Of a stretch of DNA of 64,000 bases, positions 20,705 to 31,421 are shown one piece after another. The DNA is taken from positions 60,411,080-60,475,079 of the forward strand of contig CM045729.1 of assembly GCA_024760905.1 (NCBI GenBank). The letters are read 5' to 3'. How positions within the stretch are numbered: position 1 is the stretch's first letter; each line of letters begins with the position of its first letter. Source of the stretch: Plotosus lineatus. Taxonomy: Eukaryota > Chordata > Actinopteri > Siluriformes > Plotosidae. A program made the position numbers and the translations under genes. The notes below the pieces were generated by a model. It had not been told where the DNA came from and ran no database searches. It worked only from the letters and a program-made list of their open reading frames with translations.

Positions 20705-21263
20705 CTCAGGACCCTCTAAACTGATGGGCCACTCAGCTACAGTGTACAAAGACTACATGCTGCTCTTTGGTGGAGGAGAAACCCAAACTGCTCCCACTAA
20801 TTGCCTTTGGGGTCTTAATCTTACCACACTAATGTGGGAGAGACTGCCATCATTGCCTGAATCCACTGCCCCATGCCGGGTTCACCACCGATGTGTGGGT
20901 CTTGGCCCTAAATTTCAGCCAAGACTGCCAAAGAATAACTGTAATGAACTCTTCATTTCAAAAAGCAAGTCCAACTCCTTTCGCCCCTTCAGGAATAAGT
21001 GCAGTCCAAGCAGTTCCTTAAAGTGGCAGCCTGAAGAGGACATAGAGCTACAGAATCTGCATGTAGGGTTAAAATGTAATAAGGCATGTGGGAATTGCCT
21101 CACCTTTGAAAATCAGGTTGCTCAAGAGAGTGAACATTCAGAAAATGAAACAGAGAACACTATGGAGGACCCAATGCCTGACTTGCTACTCATTTTGGGA
21201 GGTAAACCTCTAACAGCCCAAGCTGCTATTTCAGTATGGCAGATGACTCCGGGAGGTAGCTGA
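20705..21263 (+). CDS. Kelch-repeat protein, last visible exon
   Basis: Follows the acceptor TCTGTGTGCAG (to 20704), completes the split Ser codon from 15800, and stays open for 186 residues to TGA at 21261. The first half is a full kelch blade (KLMGHSATV, YMLLFGGG, NCLWGLNL, MWERLP) and a start of another (CRVHHRCVGLG). About 90 residues follow without kelch signature: polar, Ser/Lys-rich, then an acidic stretch. The end, LLLILGG then ISVWQM, looks like one more blade strand pair. A GGTAGC just before the stop could be a weak donor, so this may or may not be the terminal exon. The nearest AATAAA, 21588-21593, lies in repeat sequence. I do not recognise the orthologue; RABEPK/KLHDC-like families were considered but not supported. 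Confidence 0.75.
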
Positions 21264-21496
21264 GAAAGCATAAAAAATTCTATAGAAGCAATTGCTACTC
21301 TCTGAGGGAGAAAAAATGGACTTAAGTGCCCTATATAAGGGCAAATTTATCATATTTACTGTTTAAACCAGCTGCTGGTAAACAGATTCTATGTAAAATA
21401 TACAGATTTTTTTAAATCTCATAAAGCCACAATTTATTCACAACAGAATATATCGAATGTTCACAGTGAGATATTTTATTTTTTCATGAAAAATCT

Positions 21497-21930
21497 TAGC
21501 TCGTTTTGAATTTGATGGCAACTACATCTCAAAAAGGTTGAGGCCCATGGAATAGAATAGAAGACTGGAAAAGTGAATGGTACTGAAAATAAACTGCTGA
21601 ATGAACATTGTATAACTAATTTGTTTTGTTGGTAACAGGTATGTAACATGAATGGTTATAAAATGAGCATGAGGAAAGAGGTTCGCAAAATACAAAAAAA
21701 AATGCATTGACAAATTGTGGAACATTTTCAGAATACAGAATATTACGAATTTCCTTCAACGTAACTATGAGAAGACAATGTCTCATAATCTCCTTGACAA
21801 AATATCATTCAAAGATTCTGAGAAATGTTTCTATGCTAGGAACAAGGTTGAACATCAATATTGGATGCATACCATGTTTGAAAACATACTTTAAAAATGC
21901 ATATGCTTCTGTCATAGAGGCTCCATGAGT
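21497..21930 (+). mobile_element. Tc1/mariner-like DNA transposon fragment
   Basis: Starts with blocks of a very common fish element (ACATCTCAAAAAGGTTGAGG, GGAAAAGTGAATGGTACTGA) and continues into its transposase N-terminal region (TTGACAAATTGTGGAACATT, AAAGATTCTGAGAAATGTTT, ACATCAATATTGGATGCATA). The frame is broken and the catalytic part is absent. Confidence 0.5.
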
Positions 21931-22914
21931 TCAGGGACATTTTGAGATGCGTGTTTTTGAACTGAGCACAAATAACTTGTCTTATAGCATCCACATTTTT
22001 GAAAAATTGAAAAAGTCGGGGTTTTTTTATGTTTGATCATAAAACAGTTCTCTACTTTGCCTCAGTTTATTTTAAATAAGCTTTGGCTGGCAAAGATGGT
22101 GGTCTTTATGGATTATGAACAAATATGTTTTAATGATATTATCTACTGAAGTTGATAAAATATTCATAGTCTTCAAACCTTTGTTGACCATCATTCGAAA
22201 TCTGTTCCCCAATATTTAGATGCTGTTTTACAGATTGGCATACCTTGCACTAATGCTTTTTATACACATTCATGCTACTGGCCTTTCACCCATTAATCAA
22301 GTAAGTTGTAAAGTGTTTCCCTAGCTGTTCATTTTTAGTATTACTTGTGAATAATTGTGAATTAAATATGGGTTTATGAGATTTGCAAATCACTGTGAAT
22401 TAAGGTTTAAAATTGATTTTTGTATATTTCTATGCACAATGAACATGTTCATGGTTTTATGGTATGTATTACTAGATACCAGTACTGTGAAAAAATGTTA
22501 TCTAGCTTCTTATTTATACAAACTTTATCTATATTTCTTTCATGACCTGCATTATTAAATTAGTACAAAAGAAAACATTTATGTAGCTAACAGTTCCTGT
22601 AACATAACATTAAGTAGCTTTACAAACATAGCCTAGCTCACATGTATTCAATCATGGCCGAATATACAAGCACATTTTAGTCTGAGGATAGTATAATATA
22701 TTTTTGTAGGTAGTCGGTCGAATTTTAGGTAAATGGTCTGTATTTGCAGTCTTGAAAAAAGTTTTGGACCTGGTGTGAATTCAGGGTGGCTCGAATATGA
22801 GCGAACAGGTTCAGATGCAGTTTAGTAGTTTTTGCTGTTTTTTGAACTGCTCAAGTGACTGCTTTTTGCATATCACGCAAATGCATGCCCTTTTTTCTTT
22901 TTTCTTCTTTGTAA
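21931..22914. other. No recognised feature
   Basis: AT-rich intergenic sequence downstream of the last visible kelch exon. No open frame with domain signal and no repeat recognised. Confidence 0.5.
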
Positions 22915-23065
22915 AAGGGTTCTGCGATAGTCCAGCAAACCCTGCGATGGCCTGGTGAGCTGTCCAGGGTGTACTCTGCCCTCGCCCAGAGTTGGCTGTG
23001 ATGGGCGCCAGCCGCCCTGTGACCCTAATTAAGATTAAGTGGTTCAGAAAATGAATGAATGAATG
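22915..23065 (+). mobile_element. SINE tail fragment (tail type A)
   Basis: Contains CCTGCGATGGCCTGGTGAGC, GTGTACTCTGCCCTCGCCCA, GCCAGCCGCCCTGTGACCCT and a GATTAAGTGGTTCAGAAAATG ending with (GAAT)n. It is the same 3' tail seen in the SINEs at 27216-27562 and 52506-52850, without the tRNA head. Confidence 0.75.
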
Positions 23066-23389
23066 TAAAAGAAAGAGGGCGGGAGTCCTGTACGTCTCTA
23101 CTTACACTTTCGTTTTCAAAAATAGTTGAATATTTCTTACTGAATATTTCTTGCCTTTTGCCATCTCTCACACATAATATAAAAATATAATATTCCTAAT
23201 ATATAATGGTTGATCCAGTCTCAGTGTACTTACTGCTCAAGCTACTTTTCACAACAGACAGGAACGTACATCTCAGGTCTATTCCATTTGCTCTAGGATC
23301 CGATTCTATGGGATGTTTTACAGAGGACATAAGGGAAATATAAATGCCATGCAGTAATCTGAATTAAACTCATTATACAACTGTCAGGA

Positions 23390-23690
23390 GTGGGCTGGTG
23401 ATCTTGTGCTATATTTACTTTTTCTGGAACAAAATGGATTTCCCCCATGACCTCTCCTCTGATATAAAATGGGATTTTCCTTATCAGCACAACTTAGAAA
23501 GCTGATCTCGTCTGTAAATAATAAATCCTTAGGTTTAATATTAAAAACCCATAACAGGTAATTTATGCTCCAATCTGACATGGAATGAACGAATTGCGGA
23601 GGAAAGCACAGATTTTTCAACGTAGCTCCACTGTCTCTCACACATCCGCAATCCAGTTGAAAACCAAATGGTGGCTGTCTCAAAAACCAA
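23390..23690 (-). mobile_element. Tc1-like transposase fragment
   Basis: The reverse strand is open from 23683 to 23384 and reads LLFTDEISF, a form of the Tc1/mariner WxxVxFTDEs motif with the first catalytic Asp, then a spaced Arg-rich segment. Upstream residues LDCGCVRDSGATLKN do not match known enzyme blocks clearly. No terminal repeats found. Confidence 0.45.
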
Positions 23691-24394
23691 AGCTAGCTTA
23701 TACCGAAATACACATTAATTCAACCAGACCCAGTGGATTTGAGACCATCAAATAGAGGTTAAATGTAAAATATACAAAGGGAAAAGGGCATAAAATACAT
23801 TTAAAGAATCACTTGGATCTGTTTTATTTACATTTTAAATTCAATTCAATACATGACACACAGTCAGTGCAGTCACAGATCCATCAATGATTATCTATAT
23901 TGAACGTTTTCAATAAGGCCGCATTTTTTCAGCTAGCCGCAAAAGAAAGCAACCAAAATAAGTTGCACTATTTCACCCTATTTCAAGGCTATATTGCTTA
24001 CATGTGAGCTAGCCCTTTTTTACAAGCACTGGTAGTATTTGAAAAATTGTATGTTAATTAAGAAAAACACGTTGTGTAATATTCCTTTTGAGACAAAAAG
24101 AAACATAACAAAGGTACAAGCAGTCAATTTTCTCTCAAGACTACTGATGCATTTTTACAAAGCAAAATGTTTTAACATCATCTGACTTTAATTCTTAATT
24201 GCTGTTGACTGTTCTTTATACAGTATTGCAGTTTTATGTAGAAACATTTAATTTAACCATTAAATATATTCTCATTTTTAAAAGCATTTTGGCTTTATAG
24301 TTTCTTACTTGACATCTAAGACTTTAGCAGAGTGCTACATTTTATTTTCTTGTTTCATGTTAATTTGTGCTATGCATTGTTTCTAAGTAAATAC
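23691..24394. other. No recognised feature
   Basis: AT-rich sequence without an assigned repeat or gene. Confidence 0.5.
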
Positions 24395-24480
24395 TGGGAT
24401 CCCTCACTTTCCACAGTTAATTGGGGCTGAGAAACCCCCCCCCCCCTTCTCCCGCGACCGCCGCGAAGTATGATCAACCC
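24395..24480. repeat. Possible left end of a CCCTCGC-type DNA transposon
   Basis: GGGATCCCTCACTTTCCACA resembles the reversed right end near 27878-27897 (CAGGGCTCCCTCGCTACTTC). A C-run (24434-24446) and CCGCGACCGCCGCGAAG follow. The two may be the ends of one element into which the LINE at 24495-27135 inserted, or two unrelated fragments. Confidence 0.35.
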
Positions 24481-24494
24481 CCATGACTGACATA

Positions 24495-27135
24495 CGTACA
24501 TGTATATGCGCTTCGAAGAAATCAAAAAGGTTGTCAAAGCTGCAAGATCAAACTCTGCTCCAGGTCCCTCCGGAATTACATACAAGATTTATAAGAATTG
24601 CCCAAAGCTTCTCAATCGTCTCTGCAAGCTTCTTCGTACAATCTGGAAAAAGAAACAGCTACCATCAGCATGGACCCTGGCAGAAGGTTGTTTTGTACCA
24701 AAGGAGCTAGATTCAAGAGGGCTGGACCAGTTCAGGGAAATCTCTCTTCTGGACGTAGAAGGAAAGATATTTTGGTCCGTAGTAGCAAAGAGAATCACCA
24801 CCTTTCTCCTGATTAATCACTACATTGACACCAGCGTGCAGAAGGGAGGCATCCCAGGCCACTCAGGATGTCTAGAGCACACAGCAGCGATAAGCCAGCT
24901 GATCAAGGAGGCCAAGAAAAACAAGAGTAATTTATCAGTAGTGTGGCTGGACATTGCTAAGGCCTACCCTAGCATACCCCATCTACTAATCGAGAAAGCA
25001 CTGCAGCAGTACCATGTTCCAACAGAGGTCGTGCAGTTGGTCATGAATCATCTTACCAACATCAAGATACGATTTACAGTGAACAACTTCACAACAGGCT
25101 GGCAGAGACTCGAGAAGGGAATTATGGCAGGGTGTACGGTTTCAGTAATACTATTCGTGGCAGCCATGAACTTGCTCCTCAAGGCAGGAATCAGCCAGTG
25201 CAGAGGTCCCAAGGCTGACGATGGCACCAGGCACCCATCTTGCAGAGCCTTTATGGACGATGTCACTATCATGACAGAGTCACCAGCAAGAACCCGTTGG
25301 ATTCTGTCAGCCCTTGAAAAGATGGTGAACTGGGCTAGAATGAAAATCAAGCCACCCAAGTCAAGGAGCCTCACTATTACCAAAGGCCAGCTTGGTTCAC
25401 ATGTTTTCATTATCCAAGATGAAAAGATTCCCACAATCCAGGATGAGAGCATTAAATGCCTGGGGAAATGCTTTGATCAGTCATTGGGAGACATAGAAAA
25501 CAGCAGAGATGTCCAAAAAGCGCTCAAGAAGTGGCTTCAAACAATAGATGGAAGTTATCTTCAAGGCCGCTTCAAAGCATGGTGCTTCCAGTACGGTATT
25601 ATCCCTAGACTGCAGTGGCCATTCCTGCTCTACGACATGGCCTTCTCTACAGTGGAGTAAATGGAACGACTGCGCAGCAGATTTCTGCGTAAGTGGCTGG
25701 GAGTTCCATCAAGCTACAGCACTGTAAATCTTTACAGCAGGTCAGCTAAGCTAAGTTTGCCTCTGTCATCTGTGATTGAAGAATTCCAGACTGCAAAAGT
25801 TAGGGCCACTTCTACCCTACGTTTGTCCAAGGACACAGTAGTGCAGCAAGCAGGGGAAACTGTGAAGGCTGGTAGAAAATGGAATCCTCGCAAAGCAGTC
25901 CAAGTGGCAGAGGAGGACCTGCGTCATCAAGAGCTGGTGGGAACAGTTTGCAAAGGAAGATTAGGCCTTGGCAACTACGAGGGTAAGCGATGGAGCACAG
26001 CAGATGACCGAACAAGAAGAGATATGATTGTGCAACAAACTAGAAAAGAAGCGGAATACACCAGGTTTGTCAGAGCAGTGGGGTTAGGAAGCCAAGGCAG
26101 CTGGACCAAATGGGAATCAGCCATCCAGCGCCCATTCACATGGAAGGAACTGTGGAACACTGATCAAGGTCAGCTTAGCTTCCTACTACGTGCTGTGTCA
26201 GACCTGCTTCCTACACCTTGAACTTGCGGATTTGGGGAAAAGAGGAGGACGCCTCATGCTCTCTGTGTAAAGGAAACAACTGCTCCCTGAATCACATCCT
26301 CTCAGCATGTCCTAAGGCTCTGGGAGAGGGGAGGTACCGATGGAGGCATGACACTGTCTTAAGAGAAATTGCCATAGTGGTGGACCAGCGCAGACTGGAA
26401 GTCAACCATCAAAATATTCAGGATACAGGAAAACCCATCCAATTCCTGAAAGAAGGAGAGATGAAGACCAAGCCGAGCAAGCCCGCAACTAGAGGCTCAG
26501 TCCTGTCTCCAGCCTCCGACTGGTAGCTTCTTGTGGATGTGCAGAGGAAGTTGAAATTTCCAGAAGATATAGCAGTTACTCAGGTGCGCCCAGATATGCT
26601 GCTATTATCTCGAGAAACGAAAGCCATCCACATAATCGAGCTTACAGTTCCCTGGGAGGATAGACTTGACATCTCACATGAACTGAAAGCCGCAAAATAC
26701 CAGGACTTGGTAGATGAAGCTTGCATGAAAGGGTGGAAAGCAAGCCTGATGCCAATAGAGGTTGGATGCAGGGGTGTTGTTGCAACATCTACAAGAAACT
26801 TCCTGCACAAAATAGGTCTTACCCCTAACGCCACAAAGAAGGCGATAAAGACCATAGCTGCTTCAGCAGAGACATGCTCAAGGTGGCTGTGGATCAAGAG
26901 GAGAGAGAATTGGACCACAGTTAATTACAAGCCAGGAGAGTAGTGTGTGGATGCATGTTAGAAGACCTCTACGATCAATCAGAAGCCAGCCTGCAGGTGA
27001 AGACAGTCTTTTGTCTTTGCTGCCCCACTCAGGTGAAGCGTACAGGTTTTGGGGCGAAACGCTAAAGACCCTGAGATACCTGCTGATGATGCAGACTAGG
27101 CACGAAACAATAACAACCACAAGCTGCTGATTATA
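24495..27135 (+). mobile_element. 5'-truncated LINE with restriction-like endonuclease (R2/R4/NeSL/Hero group)
   Basis: The order is reverse transcriptase, then a Cys-Cys-His-Cys knuckle, then a restriction-like endonuclease at the C-terminus, the arrangement of the early-branching REL-type LINEs and unlike the APE-type elements elsewhere in this window. The 5' end is truncated before the RT. The 3' UTR runs from 26944 to about 27135 and includes GTTTTGGGGCGAAACGCTAA. Clade within the REL group not resolved by eye. Confidence 0.8.
24500..26943 (+). pseudogene. RT plus restriction-like endonuclease ORF with two stops and one frameshift
   Basis: Opens (truncated) at 24500. RT signatures: SNSAPGPSGITY (residues 17-28), VVWLDIAKAYPSIP (147-160, motif A), GIMAGCTVSVILF (207-219, motif B) and AFMDDVTIM (250-258, motif C with the Asp pair). 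An in-frame TAA at 25658-25660 interrupts it; the same frame continues to 26221, where a frameshift moves the rest to the frame of 26218. That part holds CSLCKGNNCSLNHILSAC (zinc knuckle). A TAG at 26524-26526 is followed by the nuclease core with VRPDMLLLS and IIELTVPWE, then a KYQDLV segment, matching the RPD...E..T...K pattern of REL nucleases. The RT is otherwise long and clean, so decay is modest. Confidence 0.8.
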
Positions 27136-27215
27136 AAGACGCTAATCAAGCTTTGAGTAGCGTAGCATCATGGATCGATGTTTAAAACCTAACCTCAATA
27201 AACACATATTCAATG

Positions 27216-27562
27216 GGAGCAGTGGTGGTCTAGCGGTATAGGGCGCTGGATCGCTGATCCAATGGTTGGGGGTTCGGTTGGGGTTTGGTTTGGGGACATG
27301 GTTGTCACAAACCCCCCCCAGTGCAGCTAACTGGGTTATCAAAGGCCGCCATGTCTCCCACTGTCTATGGTGTGAGGCATGTAAAAGAACCATTGCTGAT
27401 TTTTGACAAGAGTAGGCTGCAAAGCCGTCGGCGTGTTTCCACCCTGCGATGGCCTGGCGAGCTGTCCAGGGTGTACCCTGCCCTCGCCCGAAGTTGGCTG
27501 GGATGGGCACCAGCCTCCCCGTGACCCAAACTAGGATTAAGCGGGTACAGAAAATGAACTGA
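27216..27562 (+). mobile_element. tRNA-derived SINE, head plus tail A (copy 1)
   Basis: The head GGTGGTCTAGCGG (A box) and GGGGGTTCGGTTGGGG (B box region) leads into a body shared by all copies (CAGCTAACTGGGTTATCAAA, TGTCTATGGTG, AAAGCCGTCGGCGTGTTTCC). Tail A follows: CTGCGATGGCCTGGCGAGCT to GGATTAAGCGGGTACAG. Target duplications ACATATTCAATG lie at 27204-27215 and 27563-27574. Confidence 0.88.
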
Positions 27563-27714
27563 ACATATTCAATGCTACAAAATGCTTATAATAACAATTA
27601 AACATTCAAAAATAATGCTTAAGATGTAAATGAAATATAAATACACATTCAGGCACACGCGCGCACTCAGATGCGCACCTCACATAAAAATGTAAGTAGT
27701 TTTGATGGGAGGTT

Positions 27715-27897
27715 TTGTGTTGGGTTTTTTTTTTTTCGCTTAATTGGCCTTGTTTTGAAGCATTTTCCTTAACGTTTCCCCCTATTCTTTCTTAATGTCC
27801 TTATTTTTTAATTCGATGAATATTTAAAAAAAAAAAAAAAGCAATGCACTAAAGTCGCCTAAATTGAAGCACGAAGTAGCGAGGGAGCCCTGTACAA
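27715..27897. repeat. Possible right end of a CCCTCGC-type DNA transposon
   Basis: In reverse it begins CAGGGCTCCCTCGCTACTTC and continues into an AT-rich interior with A/T runs. It pairs with 24395-24480 as candidate terminal repeats. Confidence 0.35.
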
Positions 27898-27921
27898 TAT
27901 AACTACATTCATTCATGAATA

Positions 27922-28043
<122 letters not shown>

Positions 28044-28457
28044 TTTTTTTTTCTTTACTGACTTAATTTATCCTGGTCAGGGTCATTGTGAAGCAGGAGC
28101 CCATCTCATAACACTGAGGGTATGATTTATTTTTTACATATTTTAACTATTACAGAGACCGGTCACATGAGCTCTTTTTTCTGATCAAACTCGATAGCTA
28201 AAGGCATCTGTTTAGTCAAATCATTTGGAGTTTCGTATGCGCATACAGTACTACAAAGAACGGTAACTAAACCACATTCCTTTAAATTATTTTAGAATGT
28301 AGTATGTGAAAAGGACAATTTTATGGTAGATTCTTTTTTTTTCTGTTTCAATGCATGATAATGATGACACAACTTGCGAGTGAATATGATCATTCTTGCA
28401 ACAATACAACAGACATTCAGTTTTTCAACATGGGACATTTTCTGTCATCTTTCATTT

Positions 28458-28782
28458 TCTGTAACCATTTAATCCTAATTAGGGTCGCAGGGGGGCTGGC
28501 GCCCATTCCAGCCGACTCCAGGCGAGGGCGGAGTACACTCTGGATAGCTCGCCAGGCCATCGCAAGTCGAAAACACACTGCCAGCTATGCAGCTACTCTT
28601 GTCGAAAGTCAGCAATGGTTCTTTTACAGCCTCACACCATAGACAGTGAGAGACATGGCCCGCCTTTGATAACCCAGTTAGCTGCACTGGGAGGACAATG
28701 ACAGCCTTGTGGAGAGTGGGACTCGAACCCCCAACCTTCGGATCAGTGATCCAGTACCTTTTACCACCAGGCCCAGAGAGTT
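28458..28782 (-). mobile_element. tRNA-derived SINE, head plus tail A (copy 2)
   Basis: Reverse orientation: tail A at 28460-28565, body, and head with GGGACTCGAACCCCC (B box reversed) and ACCACCAGGCCC at the right. Target duplications TCTTTCATTT at 28448-28457 and 28783-28792. Confidence 0.88.
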
Positions 28783-28799
28783 TCTTTCATTTATTTATT

Positions 28800-29040
28800 T
28801 AGGATAGCAGCCTCTGCTGTAAAGTGGAGCTTGTACCAGTCCGTCATGCTGAAGAGGGAGCTGAGCCAGAACTCGAAGCTCTCAATTTACCAGCTGATCA
28901 ACATTCATACCATCACCGATGGCCAAGAGCTTTAGGTAGTGACTGAAAGAATAAGATCATGGATGCAAGCGGCTGCAATGAGCTTCCTTTACAGGGTGGC
29001 AGGGCTCATGCCCCTCTGCAATGAGAGGGGCCAGTTGAAG
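28800..29040 (+). mobile_element. Rex3 fragment (thumb region)
   Basis: Corresponds to about 11700-11910 reversed and to 62040-62340: GCAGCCTCTGCTGTAAAGTG, GAAGAGGGAGCTGAG, ATGAGCTTCCTT and AGAGGGGCCAGTTGA. A stop (TTTAGGTAG) and indels show decay. Both ends are truncated. Confidence 0.8.
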
Positions 29041-29354
29041 GGACCAAAGTCTCACTGATGCACAACTGAAGGCTAGTATATCTGTGTAATCCCACACAAA
29101 GACTACAGTAGCACAAACTGATGATGAAACACGTGTCGGAACATGTGCTCTGCAGCTGTGGTGATTTTTGCGGTATTAAGGGACATTTTACACACAAGCT
29201 GCTTAATTAAACAAAGTGGTTGTGGTTAAAATGTTTTATGTATTAAATGTTCACCCAGCTGAAAAAAACCCTGATCAGCTGCTAGCTCTCCCAAGTACAC
29301 TGAAAATGTTAAAATGGAAGCAGTTTCTATATTACTGCTAGTAATGCTACACTA

Positions 29355-29669
29355 CAGGCAGTGGTGGTCGAGTGGATAGGGCGCAGGATCGCTGATCCTA
29401 AAGTTGTGGGTTCAAGTCCCCACAAGGTTGTCACTGTCCCCCCAGTGCAGCTAACTGGGTTATCAAAGGCAGGCCATGTCTCTCACGGTCTATGGTGAGA
29501 GGCGTGTAAAAAAACCATTGCTGACTTTCGTAAAGAGTAGCTGCAAAGCCGTCAGCGTGTTTCTACAGCCTGGAGAGGGCTGGGCTTTGCCAGGCCCAAT
29601 CAGCCCAAGTCTCGCCATGAAGGCGCTCCAAGGACATCCTCGGATGTTAAGGCATACGTGAAGTGAGTG
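29355..29669 (+). mobile_element. tRNA-derived SINE, head plus tail C (copy 3)
   Basis: Same head and body as copies 1-2 (GGTGGTCGAGTGG, GTGGGTTCAAGTCCCC, AGCTAACTGGGTTATCAAAG, AAAGCCGTCAGCGTGTTTCT). After that point it changes to an unrelated tail: CCTGGAGAGGGCTGGGCTTT, AGCCCAAGTCTCGCCATGAA, GGCGCTCCAAGGACATCC, ending GTGAAGTGAGTG. Target duplications AATGCTACACTA at 29343-29354 and 29670-29681. Confidence 0.88.
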
Positions 29670-29859
29670 AATGCTACACTATAAACTGATTATTTTGAGT
29701 TAAATTTAGCAACAATAAAGCAATTATTAAAAAAAAAAAAAAAAATTCCAAAAAGTCCATTTTCAGCTCAGCAGCTCCCAAATTTCAAAACGCACTCTGA
29801 AATGATAAACATTATTTTCCAGTGTCCTGATTTACTTAAATACATTGGTCATGAAATTC

Positions 29860-30115
29860 TTGTCTCAGCACTTAGTCTTGCTCCAGGGTGCTTGAGCCTA
29901 TCTCAGCCGCCTTGGTACACCCTAATATATAAAATAGGGGCGATTTGGAACAGCCATTGCACGTCACGTGTATGTGTTTGGACTGTGAGAGAAAAGCTGA
30001 TTACCTGGAGGAAGCCCACACAAGCACGGGGAGAACAGTCACCCTCCCTGAACCCGGGACTCAAACCCAACATCTTCTTGTTGTGAGCGGGACATGCTAC
30101 TCCAGTGGAGTGGAT
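29860..30115 (-). mobile_element. DANA/HE1-like SINE
   Basis: Reverse blocks of the family seen at 6090: GTGCTTGAGCCTATCTCAGC, GAAAAGCTGATTACCTGGAG, GAAGCCCACACAAGCACGGG, GGGACTCAAACCCAACATCT. No clean target duplication seen. Confidence 0.65.
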
Positions 30116-30362
30116 ACTACTCCTACTTTCAGTAGGACAAATTGTGGTAGCTTACTTACAGCTTTGCACAATTCACAAATATAAAATCGTTTACACTGAA
30201 TCGTGTAGTAATTTTAACACCGATTTATGACATCATACCATTAATGTGCCAGGAGCCATGAGGTCAGATGTATTACACAGTGAGAACGAGAGATGGCGCC
30301 ATAGCACCAATCCAAAACAAGTGCTTATTAATTCATTTCTTTAAATGGTCCACATAAGTAAT

Positions 30363-30674
30363 GTATTCCTTCTTTCGGCTGTTCCCTTTTTCCCCTCAGG
30401 GGTCGCCACAGCGAATTATCGCATGTTTAATCTGGCATAGGTTTTTAGGTCGATGCCCTTCCTGACACAACCTTTTAGCAAAGGACAGAAACCTGCTGAT
30501 GGTTATGCAGTTACTCTTTACGAAAGTCAGCAATGGTTCTTTTGCATCAACCTCTCACCATAGACTGTGACAGACATGGCTGGCCTTTGATAACCAAGTT
30601 AGCTGCACTGGGGGGGACTCAAACCCCCAACCTTAGGATCAGTGATCCAGCACCTTTTACCACCAGACCATCAC
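30363..30674 (-). mobile_element. tRNA-derived SINE, head plus tail B, RTE-derived (copy 4)
   Basis: Head and body as in the other copies (right part, with GGGACTCAAACCCCC and ACCACCAGACCATC). On the left it ends in RTE sequence: first a 5' UTR piece (reverse of GGTTGTGTCAGGAAGGGCAT), then the 3' end (reverse of TTCGCTGTGGCGACCCCTGA and the AACAGCCGAAAG block). Flanked by AAGTAAT at 30356-30362 and 30675-30681. Confidence 0.85.
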
Positions 30675-30741
30675 AAGTAATATTCCACAATCCTGAATTC
30701 ATTGAAAAGTTTTACCTAAAGAAATATTGACTGACAGTAAT

Positions 30742-31043
30742 CATGTCAGTTCCTTTTCTGTAGCTGCTTAATCCTAAATAGGGTCGTGGGGAGCCTGGTG
30801 CCCATCCCAGCCAACTCCGGGCAAGGGCAGAGTACACCCTGGACAGCACGCTAGTCCATCACTAGGGCAGAAACACGCTGACGGCTATGCAGCTCTTGTC
30901 CATAGACAGTGAAAGACATTGCCGGCCTTTGATAACTAGCTTCACTGGGGGGACAGTGACAACCTTGTGGAGTGTGGGACCGGAACCCTCAACCTTAGGA
31001 TCAGTGATCAAGCGCCCTTTACCACCAGGCCACCACTTCCCCA
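30742..31043 (-). mobile_element. tRNA-derived SINE, head plus tail A (copy 5)
   Basis: Tail A at the left (TTTTCTGTAGCTGCTTAATC to CCTGGACAGCACGC), body with diagnostic changes (GATAACTAGCTTCACTGG, shortened) and head with AACCCTCAACCTTAGGATCA. Target duplications ACTGACAGTAAT at 30730-30741 and 31044-31055. Confidence 0.88.
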
Positions 31044-31080
31044 ACTGACAGTAATATGAGCATGTAAGCATACAGTATAT

Positions 31081-31421
31081 CTTCACTTCACTTATCCCTT
31101 AACATCCCGGGATGTCATTGGGGCGCCTTCATGGCGAAACTTGGGCTGATTTTGGCCTGGCAGCGCCCATCCCTCTCCAGGTCGTAGAAACATGCTGACG
31201 GCTTTTCAGCCTACTCTTTACGAAAGTCAGCAATGGTTCTTTTACATGAACCAGAGACATGGCCGGCCTATGATAACCAGCTTCACTGGAGGGACAGTGA
31301 CAACCTTGTGGAGAGTAGGACCTGAACCCTCAACCTTAGGATCAGTGATCAAGCGCCCTTTACCACCAGGCCACCTCTTCCCCAACTGACAGTAATATGA
31401 GCATATAAGCGTACAGTATAT
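31081..31421 (-). mobile_element. Hybrid SINE (tail C of copy 7, head of copy 5) with duplicated flank
   Basis: The left part (31081-31250: tail C and body up to TTACATGAACC) is nearly the same as copy 7. The right part (31250-31383) carries the diagnostic changes of copy 5 (CAGCTTCACTGG, AACCCTCAACCTTAGGATCA, GATCAAGCGCCCTTTACC). It is followed by a second copy of the flank of copy 5 (31384-31421: CAACTGACAGTAATATGAGC to TACAGTATAT). So it has no target duplication of its own and is the product of unequal crossover between copies 5 and 7. Confidence 0.85.

Noticed and set aside
27215..27300. Functional tRNA genes at the SINE heads (27215, 29355, 52506, 56634, 57875)
   Set aside because: A and B boxes are present but no cloverleaf with proper stems follows; these are SINE promoters.
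31081..31421. Independent SINE insertion with its own target duplication
   Set aside because: The apparent duplications at its ends are copies of the flanks of neighbours 5 and 7; the hybrid structure explains it better.
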